Source: Wuchereria bancrofti
Taxonomy: Eukaryota; Nematoda; Chromadorea; Rhabditida; Onchocercidae
Direction: 5' to 3'
Length of the DNA: 64,000 nucleotides
Assembly: GCA_005281725.1 (NCBI GenBank)
Contig: SSBO01000008.1
Location: 4,884,011 to 4,948,010 of the forward strand
The stretch's first letter is position 1. Every line of letters starts with the position of its first letter. The translations under genes were made by a program, and so were the position numbers. Under the pieces are notes generated by a model that worked only from the letters and a program-made list of their open reading frames with translations, was not told where the DNA came from and did not search any database. Below, one piece after another: positions 49,948 through 62,239 of the stretch.

Positions 49948-52900
49948 ATGAAAAAGTCTCCTGAAATGAGTTATTCATCATTGCCAGCAACTATTTATGC
50001 AGAGGAAGTAACAGGTGAATTTGTTGCTAAATATTGATAATTGATTGGTAGGGACAAGGACTAAGTGGGAAAAGATACTGAAGAAATTTTATTAAATTTA
50101 TTAGAGGAATTAATTGCATACGTCGTCATCTATCAAATTTTTTAGACATCTGATTTGATTTTCTTTTTTGAACGGAGTGAAACAAATGTTACATTATCGA
50201 TAACTGTTTAGAAGATGAAAAAAAGAAAAGTGATAAGTTAAATAATAGAATCAGCGACTATTATTCTTCCTGAAACAACTGTTCTTGCTAACATGCATCA
50301 AAATTCGTTAGCTTATTCATCACAACATTTACAAATGGTAAATGTTTTTCAACTTTTTGCTGATCATAATTATTACTTTTATACATATATATGAAATTTT
50401 ATTGGTAGTATAAGATTGGATTATAATTTGTGTTATTGATTTTAGAAATTTTAAAATGAATTCAATCAATACGAATGTGAAGTAAACTTACAAATTTACA
50501 GTAAATAATATCGTTTAGTAGTGTGGAAGGATAACAGAATATGTAATATATATATTTAATAACACTATAATGCATTGTAATTTGAGATAACCCGAGAAGT
50601 TTAATATTTCAGTAATTAATTATGGGTTAAAGTATCGGACAAAATGATGGAAAATAGAAGGATGAAAGTTCTATACTAATTAGTTACAGATATTAATTCT
50701 TTAATCCTTTTAATCTTTAGAAATAAATTTTTAGATTAGAAATAAATTTTTGACAGAAAAAAAAAGACAAAGTTTGATATATCACTTAACAATGCTTTCA
50801 TTTTAGCTACAATTTTCAAAAATTTCTTTTTCATCAGTTGTTTAATTGTATCATCCTTCATTGTAACTTTTTATTTACAAATTGATTTCACAAATAATAT
50901 GTTTGAAAATATGGTAATCAATTAATTAGTTTCAGTATATTTAATTTAAAAAAAATTGGTGGCATAACATTTTGTTATCGTTTATATTTCAATTCTTTCA
51001 TTTCATTTTTTTTTTCTATTTTTTTTTAATTTCTATTAGTTAGCTTGTTAGCTAGGTTAATCTTACTTAGAAAATAGGAACAAAAATTTATTTGTTTAGA
51101 AATTTATTTAGAAAGAGATTTAATTTTTGGGAAAAAACGAAAATGAAATGTCGATAATTATATAATGAATAATAATTGTAGAATAAAATGACATCAATGC
51201 ATGATTATCAGTTTTCCAATCGCATTGTGTAATAATAAATTTTATAAAATTTAGTGGTAATTTTAAATTTGTTTTTAAAATTACTTTTAACAATTTAACG
51301 ATTTTAGGTAATAAATTGTTGCCATATTAATAATTGCTATTAAAATTTCTTTCAACTCTTATTTTTACCATTAAAATTGTTTTTAAGTTTTATCTACTCG
51401 TGTAAACTAATATATGTGCATTTTATATCAGATAGGAAAAGAGGGAGAAAGCAAGAGAGAGAGAGAGAGAGAGAGAGAAAGGAGAAGGAAAGATTGATGA
51501 AGGAAGAAGGTAATAGCACCATTTTTCAAGTTAAAATTTAAAAAAAACTGGATGAAAAAGTGGCAAGTATAAGTTCAAACAAACTACTACAGCTTTTTCT
51601 TAGTAGTGTTATTCATTGATTGATTTAGATTGATTATGATTAAGTCGAAGTTTCTTCTAATCCTTCTTTTTCGTTTTTCATTCTTTCCAAAAGATTTTTT
51701 ATTGAAATGAAAATATTTGTTTTTCTTTTTTTGCCAACAAATCAGTAGACATTTTAATTTTTATTACTTGTATTTTAATTAAAAAAAAAAAAGAAACAAA
51801 ACGAACAAAAACAAAAAAATTTTTAAACAAATTTTATTACAATTACTATTTTCATTTTCCTACTAATTTACTTGTGTTTTTTATTTTTGTTTATTATTTA
51901 TTATTTGTAGTAATATGCGATAATTACATTAAAATTTAAATTTTAGATTTAGGTATCAAATTCTGTAGTATACAAAAAAAGGATATATGTATACATGCAT
52001 ATGTATGTATGAATATTTCCTGCAATATAAATGAATGAAGGGAATGTGACTAAAAAAAATGAAGGTATAATGCATTGTTATATTGTATAAACGAATAATT
52101 AATTTGAATAATGAATTAATTAAATGGATATTTTGAGTTTTTCATTAGTTTTATTAATATAAATGGGTAAATATTCAGCATTTTTCATTTTTCAATTTTT
52201 TATTTTAAAAAGTTTTAATTTTTTGCTTTTTTTAATCAAATTAAAAATTATTGTATCTGCTTAGAAGTATCTATCAAATATCTTTTTGGAAATGAAATTT
52301 TTAACCTTGAAATTATTAGCGATAGAACTCATCGTTATTTAAAAGGTAATGAATTTCAGAATAATAAGTGTAATCAATGTGATGGCAAAAGGCAAAATAA
52401 AATATCGCAAGAAGTTTGCAAGCATGTACGAATTTATAAATTATTGTAATTTAATTGAAAATTTTTGAAATTTATTAGATCTAATAAGAAATGAATCTGT
52501 TTGTGTTCTATTTTTACTTTTTCTCCAATAATATTATTTTTAAAAATTTACTGTTTGTTTTAAAATTTCAAAAGAAAAAAGAAACAAATGTATTCCATAT
52601 TTATGTTTGTTTCTTCTTCTGATATATTAAAATAAAACTTCTTACCTTCTAACGTTTTCAAATTAATTAATTTAGTACGAAGATTCTTTTCTTTTAAGGC
52701 TTTTTCACTTAATTCCTCAGCAAATTCACGTCCAACACTAATCATTGAATCAGTTTTACGGACAATAATCATTGTTTTATTCCAATTCATCCATAATTTG
52801 TTAATTGTGATGATAAATTACTTTTGGAACACTGATAATAAAGGTATAATTTTTGATTATTTATAAAAATTTGAATAGTAAAAAGTTGGCCCTTTTCAGC

Positions 52901-54519
52901 AAAAAAAAAAAAAACATTCATTCTCATAATAGTTAAATCTCTATTTTAAGATGAAAATTTTGATTTCAAATGAAATTATCTTATATCAGCAATATTCGAC
53001 AATTTGATATAGGTGCAAGAATGGAAAAAACAAAAGGAAATGAAATTGTAAGGAAGAAACATGAAACTACCACATACTATAAACAACGACCTAATACTTC
53101 CAAAATGGTTTGTAATTAAGATAGAAATTTTACAATTACTTATTTAATCAATTTATTCAAAATCTTTTTCACTTGATTAGCCATCTTCTAAAAGTTTATC
53201 AGTCACTTTTACATATCTTTTTGTTAATAATTTCTTCCTGATTGTGACAATTGTAACAAAAGCACTTTTATAATTCTTTTCTTCTCATCATCTCAAATTT
53301 GAATAATTAAATTTTTATTCTAATAAAATGATTAATACAAGAACAAAACTTAGCTACTAGAATTTTAATAAGATAATTTTAATGATTATACTAGTAACAA
53401 AGAGGAAGAATGCATATTATCATCGACCAATGAGATGAGAGGAATTAGTTACGACCGTACTACGTTTCATTGAATGACAAATGACGCAGTTATGTCATTT
53501 ATAAGATCGTAAGAATAACTCTTCAGGAAGCGCACTTTTGATCTAGCGCTTTCTGTTAGAGAAAACTAAAATGAAAAAGTATATAATATATGGATGACTT
53601 AAAAGAAAGATATGTGTGGATTTAAAAATAAATTCATTAATTCTGGTCATTCTCAATGTTAGCGACATCTCTCAATCATCATTCTACAATAAAATGTTAA
53701 TTAAGTTTTAAACTTTTTTTTTATTTCAATTAATTTTTCCTTTAATTTAGCTTGTAAATTTGTAAATTTTTGATTTTAGGTTTTATAATTTGAAAATGGA
53801 ATTGTAATTTTAATCTATAAATTATGCTATTTATTAATCATTTCTCAGTAATATTTATAGGTAAATAATTTTGCAAATGTTGATCTTTATCTTGGTATGG
53901 ATAATGTATCAACCTATGGTAATGATTTCTCACCGGTAGATTCTGGTATTGATTCACGGTCACCTTCACGTTCAAACACAAATGAAACATTATCGGAATA
54001 TATCGAAGGATCTGGAATAATCCATGAATCATTTCGACACCATACAAGGAAATGGTACGATAAAAGTGATTGTGGTAATATTCTCAAATCTTTTTTTTTT
54101 TAATTAGTAGAAACAAATATTTTCAATTTTTCCAATCTAAATTTGTAAAAGAGATTATGGTAATATTCCCAAACCTTTGTTTAAATAATGAAAAGAAATG
54201 TTTTGAATTTTTTCAGTGTAAATTTTCCTCTTCAGTTGATTAACTTATGATTAGATAGGATTTTAATGTTTAATGATACACTTACAATAATAAAGTTTAT
54301 ATCTTGATTACGTTAATTGCTAGTTTTTTTTCAGATCAAATAACGCCAAGAAGTGATAGTTGTCGTGCATCACGTGAGTTAACACGAATGCGTCAAGGTT
54401 CTTTTGTTACGTCATCCGACTTGCCATTAAATCAATCATTACGTCAGGAATTATCCATTACACGTCACGTTACTCGAGTCCGAAGCGCACACAGCAAACG
54501 GCTAAATCAGCTGTTGTAG
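49948..54519 (+). CDS. Ser/Arg-rich protein of unknown function, downstream of ufd-1
   Basis: Exons I can support: 49948-50014 (MKKSPEMSYSSLPATIYAEE start, donor GTGAAT), 50249-50337 (in phase, ending SSQHLQM, donor GTAAAT), 52989 to about 53104 (contains ARMEKTKGNEIVRKKHE, donor GTTTGT), 53862-54072 (FSPVDSGIDSRSPSRSN and SEYIEGSG, donor GTAATA) and 54335-54519 (SDSCRASRELTRMRQGS, ending SKRLNQLL and a stop). Phases agree for exons 1-2 and 3-5. Between the second and third at least one exon is missing, because phase 0 meets phase 2. The composition (Ser, Arg, Thr, acidic) suggests a disordered regulatory tail. It starts 277 bp after ufd-1, so the two may share an operon. No domain recognised. 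Confidence 0.5.
51455..51478. repeat. GA microsatellite
   Basis: About 12 GA units within a purine-rich stretch (51,432-51,510). Confidence 0.85.
52646..52790 (-). CDS. Possible exon, unknown gene
   Basis: The minus strand reads from an ATG through a charged helical peptide (MISVGREFAEELSEKALKEK) to an excellent GTAAGA donor. No partner exon was found, and the opposite strand is also open here. It lies inside the large intron of the + strand gene. Confidence 0.25.
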
Positions 54520-55546
54520 CTATCCGAATTAGAAATTCGAAATGAAATCACACTAACGTCTATTCTACCTTTTACGAAGACTTTAATCAATTTTGCGAAA
54601 AAAGGAATACGAGAAAAGTTAGCACGATAGACTGATGCATAGCTCTTTGCAGACTTCCAGTTTTGTTGTCCAACTAAGGAAAAAAAAACAGTGTAATTAT
54701 ATAATTTGCAGTTGATTGTTAATTTATGTAAATTTCATGAAAATTCAACAGTCACTTATAGCAAATCGATTATTATATTGATAGACTGATGGTGAAAGAA
54801 ATCATTTAAAGCATATTATTAGTTCAAAATCAAAATTAAAAAAAAAAACCAATCAATGAATGAATTTTAATGTTATGCAGTAGTTATCAAGAGTTTATTG
54901 TTACAGTGCTATTATTACTAAATAGGAAATAAATTTAATGATTTTCTTTAAGTCTGAATAAATATTTTTCTACATTACACCGTGTCCTCTTTCATAAATT
55001 CATTTGTCATGATATTTATACAAAAATTTCCGAAACAAAAGTTAAATTGGTGGTGTTAGGAAAAAATAAAATTGAAATGAATAGAATCTAAGCCGAAATG
55101 AAATGGCGAATTATAGAAATTGAAAAGACTAAATTTAGGATGTTAGGAAAAAATTAAATTTGACTTTAAATATGTTGAATTCAATCAGAAGTGATAAGAA
55201 AATGTATGCATAATTGAAATGATAGCTATAATTTGTATAGCTTTTCATTTTTTCAAAATTTATTTGTTTCTTTAAAGCATACAATCATATAACATATCTC
55301 TATAAATATTAGAAAACTAATTTTAAGGAATTTTAATCATTTCTTATGCACGTTTGTAAATAGTTCGTGTTTTTTTTTATTTTCAACTTGTCAATCAAAC
55401 TGCACGAAATATCGATTCCTCACTATTGGCCGAAATTTTCATAAGACTATTTTTTAGTAACAACCATTTGAAACTAAATTTTTTAAAAATTAAATTCAAA
55501 ACTAAAATGTATGACATTTAAGTGTAGAAAAATTAGACCTCTTTAG
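54520..55546. other. Intergenic
   Basis: AT-rich, no gene or repeat recognised. AATAAA-like signals near 54,926-54,932 and 54,959 could serve the 3' end of the preceding gene. Confidence 0.5.
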
Positions 55547-55618
55547 TCCTCGGTAGTATAGTGGTGAGTATCCGCGCCTGTCACGTGCGAGACCCGGGTT
55601 CGATTCCCGGCCGGGGAG
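55547..55618 (+). tRNA. tRNA-Asp (anticodon GTC)
   Basis: A full cloverleaf: acceptor stem TCCTCGG with CCGGGGA (one T-G pair), D-arm box A (TAGTATAGTGG), anticodon stem CGCGC/GTGCG with loop CTGTCAC, T-stem CCGGG/CCCGG with the TTCGATT loop (box B), discriminator G. The loop gives anticodon GTC. A TTTT run at about 55,626 is a Pol III terminator. No intron. The internal promoter is intact. Confidence 0.97.
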
Positions 55619-57082
55619 TAGGCAGTTTTGCCTGTGGAGAAATTCCATGTTTGCTGCCCCTTTACGAAGTCTCTCTGTAGTATCAGTTGGTATTGTTTAA
55701 TGTATCTAATTCTTTAATAAAATTAGAAAAAAGAGTGGCTGAAATGCAAGAAAATACAAAGTGGGAATAGCAGAACAAATACTAATAACAAAAATTTGGT
55801 TGTTGAAATGACATGCTAAACAATTTTATAAATTGGTAAACGATAGGATTATAGCTTTTTATTATTATTTATTACAATTTGAGTAATACTAATTTGTTTT
55901 TGTTTGTTTGTTTTTTTTTTTCAAATCGAATAATCTACATTTTAAACAATGCTTGCAATCAATTTTGATCACTTGCGCACAGTTCGAAATATAATTTCAT
56001 TATTTTCTCCTGCAATTCTTTGTTTAAATCATATATCCTAGTTATTTTACGAAGACTTTTTTCTTTATTTATTTTTTACATTTGTGTAAACAAATTAGCC
56101 AAAAATTTCTTGTTTAGTCGTCATTGAATAAAATAGCAAAATTATTAAATGACTTTAATTTTATTCAATTTAGCCATAATTAATCTTTTTCGACACAACA
56201 AATGATAAAGTTCATTGTGGAAGGCAATAGTAACAATAATAGAAGCAATTACTTTTGTTTAAATGTTGTAATTTATTCATGCATACAATAATTGAGGAAC
56301 TAAATTTGGAGGAGCGATGAAAACGAATAATGTGGAAAGCATTGGTAGCCGACCACCTTGCACATGTCCTTTCCTTAGTATACAGAGTGGGAATGGTTTA
56401 CGACAAGGCTTTATCAGATGATCTTTACTCCTTATACAGTAAGAATTGGATGTTAACATTATTAACATCAATTGCTGATAAGATTGAATGTCAGACTGGA
56501 ACACTTACAATTTACAATTTTTCGACACTGCAAATAAATTTGGTTTAGAGTAAAGGATGTTAGCTGAACAAAGAGTTAACAACTTATTAACAGTCAAATC
56601 TAAATTTGACTATTAAACCGGAAGATCTTAACAATAAAATTGGAAGCAATTTTCTACACATTAAGCAAACGCACATATTCTTTATTAACAAACTGCAAAA
56701 TTCCACAGCAGTATTGGATAACGGATTTATTAATTAAAATATTTATCTGAAGATGACTCAATCTGTTTAATCTTATGGATTTAATAGAAATTTAGTTTGA
56801 TATATTACAGTTTGGTTCTTCTGACACCGCTACACCACTACCTAACACTACCAATGCTACCACATTTTCGGTTAGAAATAGAAAGCTAATTTTATCCTTG
56901 AAACACAAATTTTCATAAAGAGTCGAGACCCGCAACTTGGGCCTATATTGGTGTGAGTGTAGGGTTTGGTGTCAGTGTTTCGGGTTGGTTTCTGCTCGCT
57001 GGTACGGTTGGGTCTGTCTTGTTGGGTTGATCTGATTATAATTTATTTGCTTAATAGTTAAGAATGAGATAAAATTATAGTA
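55619..57082. other. Intergenic with an unassigned short ORF
   Basis: Mostly AT-rich. At 56,317-56,421 a 34-codon ATG frame reads MKTNNVESIGSRPPC and onward to a stop, in a less AT-rich patch (56,280-56,550) that is open in three frames. I cannot tell which, if any, is coding. From about 56,800 the sequence is the upstream part of the eL22 duplication, with a GT-rich stretch at 56,945-57,030. Confidence 0.45.
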
Positions 57083-58460
57083 ATGGTAGTGGCACCGAAA
57101 GTTAAGAAGCATACTGTACCAAAAAGGAGTAAGAAATCGGATAGTGGAAAGACGAAGAAGAAGAAGAAGCAAACGCTGAAATATAATATTGAGTGTAAAA
57201 ATCCTGTAGAAGATGGTATTATGAATGTGAACGACTTTGTGAGTTTTTTTTTCTCGATTGTTAAAATTTGTTAAGAAATTAGATTTGTGGGGAAGATGTT
57301 ATGGTCATGCTTGCCTCATCTTTTCTGATGTTACAGTTCTAATAAAAGTGCTGTAGCTTTGGGGGATGGAGGGAAATTGAAGTAACCGTCTTGCACATCT
57401 CATTTCAGCCCAAAAATGCTTCGATGAGTCTACGGGACGGCCACAGATTTTTTTTTTTCTGATTTAATGTGGGAGATGTTACTGCATTTTTATGTGAAAT
57501 AAATTTTCTTCGGTCTTTTGACTTCCTATATCGTAGTTCATAATCATTTTCAACGAACATTAGTAGTTGAAAGCAACACCGTTTCTCTATGTTGAAGACA
57601 TCAGGCATAGGGTAAAATGTGCAATGGAAATGCTTGATTTCCTATGCATATTTCTGTTCCTTAGTGAGACCCGATGTCTTGATTGCAGGGAACGTTTCTA
57701 AATGAGCGTATCAAAGTGAATGGAAAAGTTGGTACAATGGCAGCGAATGGTGTAAGGCTGGAAGTTACTAAAACGAAGCTTATCCTTACGTCAGAGGTAA
57801 GTTCCAATGAGTCAGTCGCAGTTTGTAAATTTCATCGCTTTGGAAATAAGTCATATAAGATTAATTATATGGCTGATTATTTTTATATCATTGTGTTATT
57901 TTTATGTCATATTGATTAGTTTTTTGATTATTAAAACTACACGAGCATTCTTTATTTTCAGGTTCCATTTTCGAAGAGATATCTGAAATACCTCACGAAG
58001 AAGTATTTGAAACGCAATTCACTTCGCGACTGGTTGAGAGTGGTGGCTTCTTCGAAGGATACGTATGAATTAAGATATTTCCAAATCAATCAGGATGATG
58101 AAGATGATAGTGACAATGAATCGTGATCGATCTTTTTTTCTTGCTGTTGATTTTGCATTACTTCGATGATGATAAACTGTGGCTAACATATAATTGTCTG
58201 ATACAGCATGCGAGTGTTTGGGTTATAATTGGACATCATTCATAGAACTGTTTAAGAGTTATATGTAGATAAAAATTTTCCAATCGTTCATTAATTCTGG
58301 CTTAAGGGAAAGATGATGCTCACGTGGTCCTATTCTCTCGCATCCCACATGAGAACAAGATTGTCCGCGGTCTGTGCGGTACAGCGTATTCAGTTCTGGG
58401 AGACTGTTCGTAGTGTATCTGCTTGACATCAAGAAAGTCAGAAGAAATTTTCATTGTTAT
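56800..58460 (+). repeat. Inverted duplication containing eL22, left arm
   Basis: The reverse complement matches 59,690-61,445. Intron 1 and exons are almost identical, while the 5' flank (56,800-57,080) and 3' flank (58,130-58,460) are clearly related but more diverged, with many indels. Confidence 0.85.
57083..58126 (+). CDS. rpl-22: Large-subunit ribosomal protein eL22, copy 1
   Basis: Component of the 60S ribosomal subunit. Exons 57083-57238, 57689-57796 and 57962-58126 join in phase to 142 residues, the usual family size (about 128) plus a longer Lys-rich N-terminus (KTKKKKKQ at 24-30). Family signatures: [13 protein letters not shown] (40-52), [27 protein letters not shown] (89-105), [20 protein letters not shown] and the acidic tail [10 protein letters not shown]. 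An acceptor-like ATTATAG lies two bases before the start codon, and another (GCTTAATAG) lies about 27 bases upstream. Confidence 0.96.
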
Positions 58461-60039
58461 TGATTCATTAACAAAGTAAAAAAAGAAATTAGGAAAAAGC
58501 GATGTGAGGTTAATAATTGGTAGTGGATGCATTAGGACGCTATTCTCTCATTCCCTTTGCAGTATGTTTTATGCTTTTTATAAGTTTCTACCTTTCCCTT
58601 TGCACGAATACTAAAATATCAGTGTTATCAGTATTAAATATCCATCAGTTGTGTGCAGCTTTTTTTCTCGTTATCCCCTGCATGTGAGCGAGCTATTTAT
58701 ACAAGAGAATCAACTATCTGTGTTCTACAGACCAATGTTATTTCAGTTTCCCAAAGGAAAGGTCTGATTTGAGGCAAATTATTCATAGATATAAACTCAT
58801 TTTCTTTTTCAATTGTTAGTCATGAAAGCAACAACATTTCATTTAAATATAGAAAGACAAAATAAGTCTTAAATGAATCTATATTAAAAGCTGCAGGAAT
58901 TAACAAGCGGGAAATTCAAATTTCACTCGACATTTATAGTTGAGTAAATTACTTTGGGAGAAATTTCCTGATCTCGAGGAGAGTCGTTGGATTTGGGTGT
59001 TAATATCTGAGGTAACACAGGAATATAATAATTTTTTTATCAACAGAAACAACAGTATAATAAATTTTGTAAAGAAGAATTGAGGTACAATTAGTGGAAA
59101 TCTTTTTTTGTGGTTGAACTCTCACGGTTGGACTACATCGAGTATTTCCATAACATATATATAATGTTAAAGTGGGACTGGTTAAAATGAATTCTTTGTT
59201 AGGTTTGAAGGGTAATGGTTTAGTGATAATGTAAACGAAGAAGGAGAAAGATAATTTAAGGTATAAATATTAAGTAGGAAACAGTGATAAGATTGGAAAG
59301 GTGTAAACATTATTTTGCAAAAAGGTTCATATAATATGCTTCCTACCCTTATTTTCTACTCTCATCCACTTTTTTTTATATATTATTTTAGAGTTTGGCG
59401 ATATTAAAAATCCACGACAATTGTTTTTGGCAAAATACTTCGTCGGCAATAAAGGTTACACACTATTCATTAACCAATATATACCGTTGAAAAACATATC
59501 GTTAATTTGCATTTGTATTCGACAAAACAATAATTTAAGCACAGAAAATTGAGATAAAACAGATTATAGTAAATTAAGTCCTATAATAGATTCAGATGTC
59601 GAGAACTTAGCACTTTGATCCGAACTGATAGATTTTATCACTCGAATAAGTGTGCCAAACTCTACTTGCTCAATATAACCAATGTCACACACAGCAAACT
59701 CTCTTATATTTATGTATTAGCTTGATGGGAAAATAACCCCTTCGTCTAAATTAGATTTCCTGTCCTTCAACCTTTAAGCTTACTCAACTGGGAAGAAGGA
59801 TCATCACAACGACAATTTTGTTCTCATGTGATGCAAGAAAATAGGACCATGTGGAAATCATTTTCCTCTTGCGCCAGAAATAAAGGACGACTGAAGAATT
59901 TTGTCTATATATAAAACTCCTAAACAGTGTTAAGAATGATACCCAATTACAACCCAAACATTCGCACGCTGTATCAGACAATATCAGCTATTGTTTATTT
60001 CAAAAGTAATCCAAGTCCAGAGTAAGGAAAAAAGAACAA
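58127..60039. other. Spacer between the two eL22 genes
   Basis: The outer parts (to about 58,460 and from about 59,690) are the diverged arms of the inverted duplication. The inner 58,460-59,690 is unique AT-rich sequence with no gene seen. Confidence 0.6.
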
Positions 60040-61192
60040 TCATTTATTGTTATCAATATCTTCATCATCCTTTTTATTGCTATCATCTTCATCATCCTGG
60101 TTGATCCGGAAATATCTTAATTCATACGTATCCTTCGAAGAAGCCACCACTCTCAACCAGTCACGAAGTGAACTGCGTTTCAAATACTTCTTCGTGAGGT
60201 ATTTCAGATATCTCTTTGAAAATGGAACCTGAAAATAAAGAATGCTCGTGTAGTTTTAATAATCAAAAAACTAATCAATATGACATAAAAATAACACAAT
60301 GATATAAAAATAATCAGCCATATAATTAATCTTATATGACTTATTTCCAAAGCGATGAAATTTACAAACTGCAACATAACACAATGATATAAAAATAATC
60401 AGCCATATAATTAATCTTATATGATTTATTCCCAAAGCGATGAAACTTACAAACTGCGACTGACTCATTGGAACTTACCTCTGACGTAAGGATAAGCTTC
60501 GTTTTAGTAACTTCCAGCCTTACACCATTCGCTGCCATTGTACCAACTTTTCCATTCACTTTGATACGCTCATTTAGAAACGTTCCCTGCAATCAAGACA
60601 TCGGGTCTCACTAAGGAACAGAAATATGCATAGGAAATCAAGCATTTCCATTGCACATTTTACCCTATGTCTGATGTCTTCAACATAGAGAAACGGTGTT
60701 GCCTTCAACTACTAATGTTCGTTGAAAATGATTATGAACTACGATATAGGAAGTCAAAAGACCGAAGAAAATTTATTTCACATAAAAATGCAGTAACATC
60801 TCCCACATTAAATCAGAAAAAAAAAAATCTGTGGCCGTCCCGTAGACTCATCGAAGCATTTTTGGGCTGAAATGAGATGTGCAAGACGGTTACTTCAATT
60901 TCCCTCCATCCCCCAAAGCTACAGCACTTTTATTAGAACTGTAACATCAGAAAAGATGAGGCAAGCATGACCATAACGTCTTCCCCACAAATCTAATTTC
61001 TTAACAAATTTTAACAATCGAAAAAAAAAAACTCACAAAGTCGTTCACATTCATAATACCATCTTCTACAGGATTTTTACACTCAATATTATATTTCAGC
61101 GTTTGCTTCTTCTTCTTCTTCGTCTTTCCACTATCCGATTTCTTGCTCCTTTTTGGTACAGTATGCTTCTTAACTTTCGATGCCACCACCAT
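60040..61192 (-). CDS. Large-subunit ribosomal protein eL22, copy 2
   Basis: Exons 61192-61037, 60586-60479 and 60228-60040 join in phase to 150 residues. Exon 1 differs from copy 1 by Pro5 to Ser. Exon 2 is the same peptide. Exon 3 carries Asn107 to Ser, Gln to Arg in YFRIN, and then a rewritten tail: after DDEDDS it reads [12 protein letters not shown], eight residues longer, apparently from duplication of the GATGATGAAGAT unit. All splice sites are intact and there are no stops, so it looks functional. The acceptor ATAG just before the copy 1 start reads ACAA here; the more distal TTTAATAG acceptor remains. It is convergent with copy 1. Confidence 0.93.
60291..60460 (-). repeat. 85-bp tandem duplication in intron 2 of eL22 copy 2
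   Basis: Bases 60,291-60,375 recur at 60,376-60,460 with four or five differences. Copy 1 has a single unit, which accounts exactly for the intron sizes (250 versus 165 bp). Confidence 0.9.
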
Positions 61193-62239
61193 TATTGTAG
61201 TTTTATCGCATTCTTATCTATTAAACAAATGAATTATGATCAGATCAATCCAAAAGATGACAAAACAGACGCAGTCGTGTCAACAAGCACAAATCGATCC
61301 AAAGCACTCATACCCGCGCAAACTCACACTCACACAAACTTAAATTATGGGTTCCAGCTCTTTATGAAAACTTGTGCCTCAAAGACAAAGTTTATTTCGT
61401 ATGTTTACCAGAAAACTTGTAGTATTGGTGGTGTTAGGTAGTAGCAGGATTAGATATTAACTTCGCTGTAAAATAATTCAATTTAATTATTTCTCAAGCG
61501 TCACACCAAATCAGTGTTATTAAATTGCGAAGAGGGGCTATAAAATGAAAACTAATATTAATTTCCAACCAGAAGCAAATTTAAAAGATAGCTGTCTTAC
61601 TTGATTTTATCTAAGAATTCAGTTTAGTTGTGGATTTTAAAAAGAAACAAACCTGGATAACTAAATCCGATGATTTATCATTTTGCACCAATTAAATCCT
61701 TTCACTCGTAATAATACCAATAATAATCACATCGTAAAAATACAAATCAGTTATGGTAATAAAGCCTTCATGACTAATGAATAATTTCAAAAAGCAGTAT
61801 TTCGATGTGTCAGTCAGTCATTAATAATCATATATACATACCATGAAATTAGACTGATTAAATTGTCAGCTTTTCCTGTAACTTTTCATTTAACACTTAC
61901 TATATTACGCATGATACAGTTTCAATGGTAGCTTTTAATCACTAAACTTATGCATCAGAATGTTTTGATGAATTTCAAACAATTAATGTGAAGTTGAAAA
62001 AACCGGAAAATATCTCTGTTATGACTGGAAAAGATAATATGTTAAAATGAAAAGATTTATATTTTAAATTATGTTTTACTTCTTAAAAACTACGGTTCGA
62101 TGTTAAAGAAACAGCATATTTGACATTAAGGAAGCGTAATTAAAGAAATGTAGCAGATTTACAGAAGATAGATTAAATGATGCTAACCAGCAGATAAATT
62201 GCATTAATAACTTGATGACTGATATGATAAAAGTATAGA
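61193..62239. other. Intergenic
   Basis: Upstream flank of eL22 copy 2 to about 61,445, then AT-rich sequence with nothing recognised. Confidence 0.55.

Larger units (their letters stand above)
59690..61445 (-). repeat. Inverted duplication containing eL22, right arm
   Basis: See the left arm. The homology ends near 61,445 in the ACACCACCAATACTACAAG-type sequence (minus strand) that corresponds to about 56,840 in the left arm. Confidence 0.85.

Noticed and set aside
51432..51509. GA-rich exon candidate linking 50,337 to 52,989
   Set aside because: It has usable splice sites, but the phase needed after 50,337 runs into a stop. It is better read as a microsatellite.
57405..57608. Frame inside eL22 intron 1 (also 60,667-60,870)
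   Set aside because: It is open in both copies only because the introns are nearly identical. It has no splice or start support and one strand is the normal intron of a certain gene.
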